Under the pieces are notes generated by a model. The model saw only the letters and a list, made by a program, of their open reading frames with translations. It was not told the origin of the DNA and did not search any database. The position numbers and the translations under genes are program-made. From positions 1 to 8,494 of the forward strand of contig CAZVAR010000148.1 in NCBI GenBank assembly GCA_964625225.1: 8,494 nt of DNA, given 5' to 3'. Source of the DNA: CAZVAR01 sp964625225. GTDB taxonomy: Bacteria; Pseudomonadota; Alphaproteobacteria; JAJUGE01. Numbering within the stretch: position 1 is the stretch's first letter; every line of letters begins with the position of its first letter. This document shows, piece after piece, positions 5,945 through 8,494 of the stretch.

Positions 5945-6246
5945 CACCATCCCATCACCATCGCCAGCAGGTAGCCCACGACGCCCAGCAGCCCGGTCAC
6001 GAGTCCCATCAGCACGGTCGTGATCCAGCGGTGGATGCTGTTGATCCGCTCGTGCACCTCGGCGAGCCCCGCCTGCAGCGCGTCGCAGGCGCGCCGCACC
6101 TCGTCCCGGAACTCGCGCGCCTCGCGCCAGCGCAGTTCCTCGCGCTCCTGGCACACGCGCTCGTGCGTCTCGATCGCGGTGGCCGCGCGCACCGCGATCT
6201 CGATGGCGCGATCGTCGAGCGCGGCCGCTGCCGATTGAGGCGTCAT
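5944..6246 (-). CDS. XhlA-like small membrane protein, holin candidate
   Basis: The product has 100 residues: a charged helical N-terminal part (about 12-73, heptad-like, rich in Glu and Arg) and one C-terminal transmembrane helix (about 74-98) ending in MGW. This is the layout of XhlA-family haemolysin/lysis-associated proteins and of some one-TM holin partners. It occupies the position of the T7 holin gene (17.5), between tail fibre and terminase. The lysis role rests on topology and location. The sequence alone does not prove family membership, and a coiled-coil spanin-like or structural role is also possible. The start ATG has AGGAGG with a 5-nt spacer. The gene begins 9 bp after the tail fibre stop, and its own TGA overlaps the terminase ATG. 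Confidence 0.7.
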   Translation of the reverse strand: MTPQSAAAALDDRAIEIAVRAATAIETHERVCQEREELRWREAREFRDEVRRACDALQAGLAEVHERINSIHRWITTVLMGLVTGLLGVVGYLLAMVMGW

Positions 6247-6251
6247 GCCTG

Positions 6252-6257
6252 CCTCCT
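6252..6257 (-). promoter_or_regulatory. AGGAGG ribosome-binding site overlapping the tail fibre stop codon
   Basis: AGGAGG on the - strand lies 5 nt before the XhlA-like ATG (6244-6246). Its first two bases lie inside the tail fibre stop codon TAG (6258-6256), so termination on the tail fibre gene occurs directly on this site. It fixes the start of the small gene. Confidence 0.8.
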
Positions 6258-8494
6258 ACTGCTCGGCCTCGAAGATGATCCCATTGAGATTGACCTTGGT
6301 ATTGCTCCCCTTGCCGAGGGAGACATTGCCGTTCGAGCTGCCGGGGAAGATGAACAGTTCGCCGGCTTCGGCGTCCGGGTCTCCGGTGGTGATGCCGAAG
6401 CAGCGGATCACGTTCGGGCGGAAGCCGGGGGGAAGCGTGAAGATCGGCGTCTCGTAGCCGACCGTGCCGCTCTTGACCGAGCCGCGCAGTTCGACCATGC
6501 CGTCCGGCCGCTTGCGGTATTGCGGCTCCTGGTGGGTCGGGCTGAACCCGGTCCAATTGTTCAGCATCGTCGGGCGGATCCAGGCGCCGTGTCCGCCGAC
6601 CGGCTTCGGCGCCACCGCACGCCAGAGCGCGGCCGCGAACGCCTTGGCAATCGGCACCAGTCCCTCCACCGTCGGGTGGATGTTGTCGTTGTACCAAGCG
6701 AGATTGGTGCCGAACGCATCAAGCGCGTTCGCCATTTCGTAACCGTTCTCGGCGCAGAAGCGCTTTACGATTGAGCGGTAGAGGGCGCCCTTCTCGTAGT
6801 TGGCGGTGCCGACGCCGCCCACGCCGGAAAGGTCGCTGCGCGTGAAAACCGGGAAGATGCCGAAGATCGGCGCCGCCCCGTCCCCCACCACGGCGTCGGC
6901 GATCGTGCCAAGGGCGGCCTCGAACTCCTCGGGGTCGGTCAGGCCCTGCACGTCGTTGGTGCCGAGCAGCACCATCACATAGTCCTGGCTGGAGAAGTCA
7001 TAGCCATCAATCGCCTCTGCCCAATCGACCGCGTTGGTGCTGCTGATCCCGTAGTTCGTCACCGTCAGCCGGCCGATGCCGGGAAGGTTCTGCGCCACGC
7101 CCTTCAACAGTTCCGGCCAGGGCAGGCTCGCCCAGGCGCCGTAGGTGATGCTGTCGCCGATTGCGGCCACGCGCAGCGGCCGGGGGCTCTGCGGCGTCAC
7201 CCGGTCGTAGCGGATCGGGTTCTCAATCGTGACCTCCCCGGAGAGGTGCCAGCTTATCGCGAAGCCGATATCCGACAGGAAGTTGGCGACCGTATGGGTA
7301 TGGAGCAGATGGTCGTTGACGTAGACCTCGACCGTGCCCGCATCGGGGAACCGCAGGCCGAGCGTGACCGAGGCGCCGTTGGGCGCCAGCGAGTAGGCGC
7401 CGCCGTTCGGGGTGGGCAGCGTCACCGTGGTGCCGCCCGGGGTCTCGATCACCTGGAACTGCGCCAGACCGGAGAAGAGGGCGAAGTCGTAGCGCTTCAG
7501 GTCGGTGATGAGGATCGCCGAGACGAAGCCGCCATCGACACTCGCCCCGGCATTGTGGAAGGTCGCCTCGTAGAGTTCGCCGACCAGGGGCGGGCGGTCC
7601 TGGAACACGCCCTCCTGGCCGCTCTCGAAGGGTTCCTCCCAGGAGACGCGATGCTCCTCGACGGTCGCGGTCGCTTCCCCCTTGGTCGCGGTGCCGGTGA
7701 TTGAGGCCGCCGTCCAGCCGTCGGTCAGGTCGATGGCGGTAAGGCTCTGCGGCGTCATCGCCGTGGCCGCCGCGGCGCCGAGATTGTGGAGCGCCATCGG
7801 CACGTCCCGGTTGGCGGGCTTGCTCCGCGTCGTGCCATGCACCGGGTTCGCAATCGTGAGCGGGGTCGCAAGGTCCAGTTCGCGGGTGTTCGGGTTCTCA
7901 TCGACCACGATCACCACGCCGGGGTCGGCGGCGATGGTGCAGCCGGACAGGTCCGGCCGGGTCCCGGCGAAGCGGTAGGAGCCCGGCCCGGGCAGCCAGA
8001 CCGTGCCGGTGGAGCCTGCCGCCGTCCGGGCCGCGTCGAAGGCGGGCAGGTCGTCGCTCGTGCCGTCACGCACCGCGCCGTGATCGAGGATGTTAACCCG
8101 GTCGGCGAAGCGGTGGGCGAGGCTGCGCGGCGTCGCGGCGCCGTCGGCGATCACCGTGGTCGTCCCGCCGCTGGCCGGCGCCGCCGCGGGGTCGAGCGCC
8201 ACCGGGCGGCCCGCCCCGTCGAAGCCGAGCAGCCGTCCGGCGCGCGCCGCCCGGTCGGGCAGCACGGTCTCCACGTCGGCGTCGGCCGGGCCGAGGGCCA
8301 GCGCCCGGGCCTGCTGCCGGTCGAGCTGCTGGATCGCTGCGGTCTGGTAATCGAGCTCGTCGTTGAGGGTCTTGGCGCGGAACTCGCCGCCCTCCTGGAA
8401 GTCGGTGGTACGGCGGATCGCGAGCTGGCGCCGCAGCGTCACGCGCACGCCGGCCGGCGGCGCCGCCGCGAAGGTGACGCTGCCGCCGGCGCTC
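6256..8494 (-). CDS. Phage tail fibre/tailspike with T7-type N-terminal adaptor and SGNH-hydrolase (esterase) domain (5' end outside window)
   Basis: The frame stays open to the right edge, so the start is not in the window; at least 745 residues are encoded. Numbering here takes the codon at 8446-8448 as 1. The N-terminal region, including TTDFQEGGEFRAKTLNDELD (14-33), resembles the T7 gp17 part that binds the tail tube. A pectate-lyase-like beta-helix entry follows (DHGAVRDGTSDD, 122-133; WLPGPGSYRF, 151-160). A beta-rich middle (about 250-415) may be a carbohydrate-binding or jelly-roll domain. The SGNH hydrolase spans about 425-615: GDS with Ser433, Gly467 in NYGISS, GTND (496-499) with Asn498, and DNIHP with Asp588 and His591. 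The catalytic set is complete. The C-terminus (about 620-730; PDGMVELRGSV, then IFTLPPGFRP) looks like a trimerisation or receptor-binding tip. The likely role is binding, and probably deacylating, capsule or O-antigen. The gene is first in this cluster and is followed 9 bp later by the XhlA-like gene. Confidence 0.88.
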   Translation of the reverse strand, partial: SAGGSVTFAAAPPAGVRVTLRRQLAIRRTTDFQEGGEFRAKTLNDELDYQTAAIQQLDRQQARALALGPADADVETVLPDRAARAGRLLGFDGAGRPVALDPAAAPASGGTTTVIADGAATPRSLAHRFADRVNILDHGAVRDGTSDDLPAFDAARTAAGSTGTVWLPGPGSYRFAGTRPDLSGCTIAADPGVVIVVDENPNTRELDLATPLTIANPVHGTTRSKPANRDVPMALHNLGAAAATAMTPQSLTAIDLTDGWTAASITGTATKGEATATVEEHRVSWEEPFESGQEGVFQDRPPLVGELYEATFHNAGASVDGGFVSAILITDLKRYDFALFSGLAQFQVIETPGGTTVTLPTPNGGAYSLAPNGASVTLGLRFPDAGTVEVYVNDHLLHTHTVANFLSDIGFAISWHLSGEVTIENPIRYDRVTPQSPRPLRVAAIGDSITYGAWASLPWPELLKGVAQNLPGIGRLTVTNYGISSTNAVDWAEAIDGYDFSSQDYVMVLLGTNDVQGLTDPEEFEAALGTIADAVVGDGAAPIFGIFPVFTRSDLSGVGGVGTANYEKGALYRSIVKRFCAENGYEMANALDAFGTNLAWYNDNIHPTVEGLVPIAKAFAAALWRAVAPKPVGGHGAWIRPTMLNNWTGFSPTHQEPQYRKRPDGMVELRGSVKSGTVGYETPIFTLPPGFRPNVIRCFGITTGDPDAEAGELFIFPGSSNGNVSLGKGSNTKVNLNGIIFEAEQ

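Larger units (their letters stand above)
3916..8494 (-). mobile_element. Late-gene end of a T7-like prophage or prophage remnant (continues beyond the window)
   Basis: Four consecutive - strand genes encode phage functions: tail fibre/tailspike, XhlA-like holin candidate, large terminase and SleB-like hydrolase. Tail fibre, then small membrane protein, then large terminase matches the end of the T7 late region (genes 17, 17.5, 19). The first three genes are packed with a 9-bp gap and a 1-bp overlap, as in one late operon. The inner end abuts ordinary chromosomal genes at about 3895-3915. No integrase, attachment repeat or regulatory module is visible, so whether the prophage is complete cannot be judged. 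The frames show no internal stops or frameshifts. Confidence 0.8.

Noticed and set aside
5945..6697. Upstream extension of the terminase frame
   Set aside because: The extra 251 codons overlap the XhlA-like gene and the end of the tail fibre gene and look like shadow sequence; the TGATG overlap gives a normal start at 5944.
8446..8448. GTG as the real start of the tail fibre gene
   Set aside because: The frame stays open to the window edge and the 15 residues before it (SAGGSVTFAAAPPAG) continue the adaptor domain, so this codon is an internal Val.
1..8494. CRISPR arrays, tRNA or rRNA genes, insertion sequences
   Set aside because: No repeat-spacer pattern, cloverleaf-like segment, transposase motif or terminal inverted repeat was recognised by eye.

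Overview
The window is a GC-rich bacterial chromosome segment, most likely from an alphaproteobacterium of the Rhodospirillales kind. This is inferred from the tight argJ-mutT pair, a class 2 pyrD, a TipF-like degenerate EAL protein, and two TTAACCAT boxes of the kind bound by the cell-cycle regulator CtrA. No taxonomic marker gene is present, so the assignment is tentative. The window splits into a host half (1 to about 3894) and a phage half (about 3916 to 8494).

Host half: on the + strand, the 3' end of argJ (arginine biosynthesis) runs into mutT (nucleotide-pool sanitation) through a TTGA stop/start overlap. Convergent to these, on the - strand, is a membrane-anchored coiled-coil/EAL protein resembling Caulobacter TipF, with most EAL catalytic positions altered. 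Two direct TTAACCAT repeats lie upstream of it. Next on the - strand is pyrD (quinone-dependent dihydroorotate dehydrogenase), divergent from a + strand lipoprotein gene with a DUF4142 domain. Perfect GC hairpins sit at both convergent junctions (802-825 and 3896-3913).

Phage half: all genes are on the - strand, so they read from the right edge towards the host genes. The order is a long tail fibre/tailspike with a T7-type N-terminal adaptor and an SGNH-hydrolase domain (cut by the window edge), a 100-residue XhlA-like coiled-coil/one-TM protein (holin candidate), a large terminase closely resembling T7 gp19, a 157-bp gap, and a small SleB-like cell-wall-hydrolase homologue. Tail fibre, then holin, then large terminase is the order at the late end of T7-like podoviruses (genes 17, 17.5 and 19). 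The arrangement is best read as the terminal late module (adsorption, lysis, packaging) of a T7-like prophage or its remnant, ending just past the 3' end of the DUF4142 gene. No integrase, repressor, small terminase or att site can be seen in this window.

The points most worth pursuing are the T7-type late module sitting in a chromosome, the esterase-bearing tail fibre, the divergent SleB-like protein behind the terminase, and the TipF-like protein with its putative CtrA sites.
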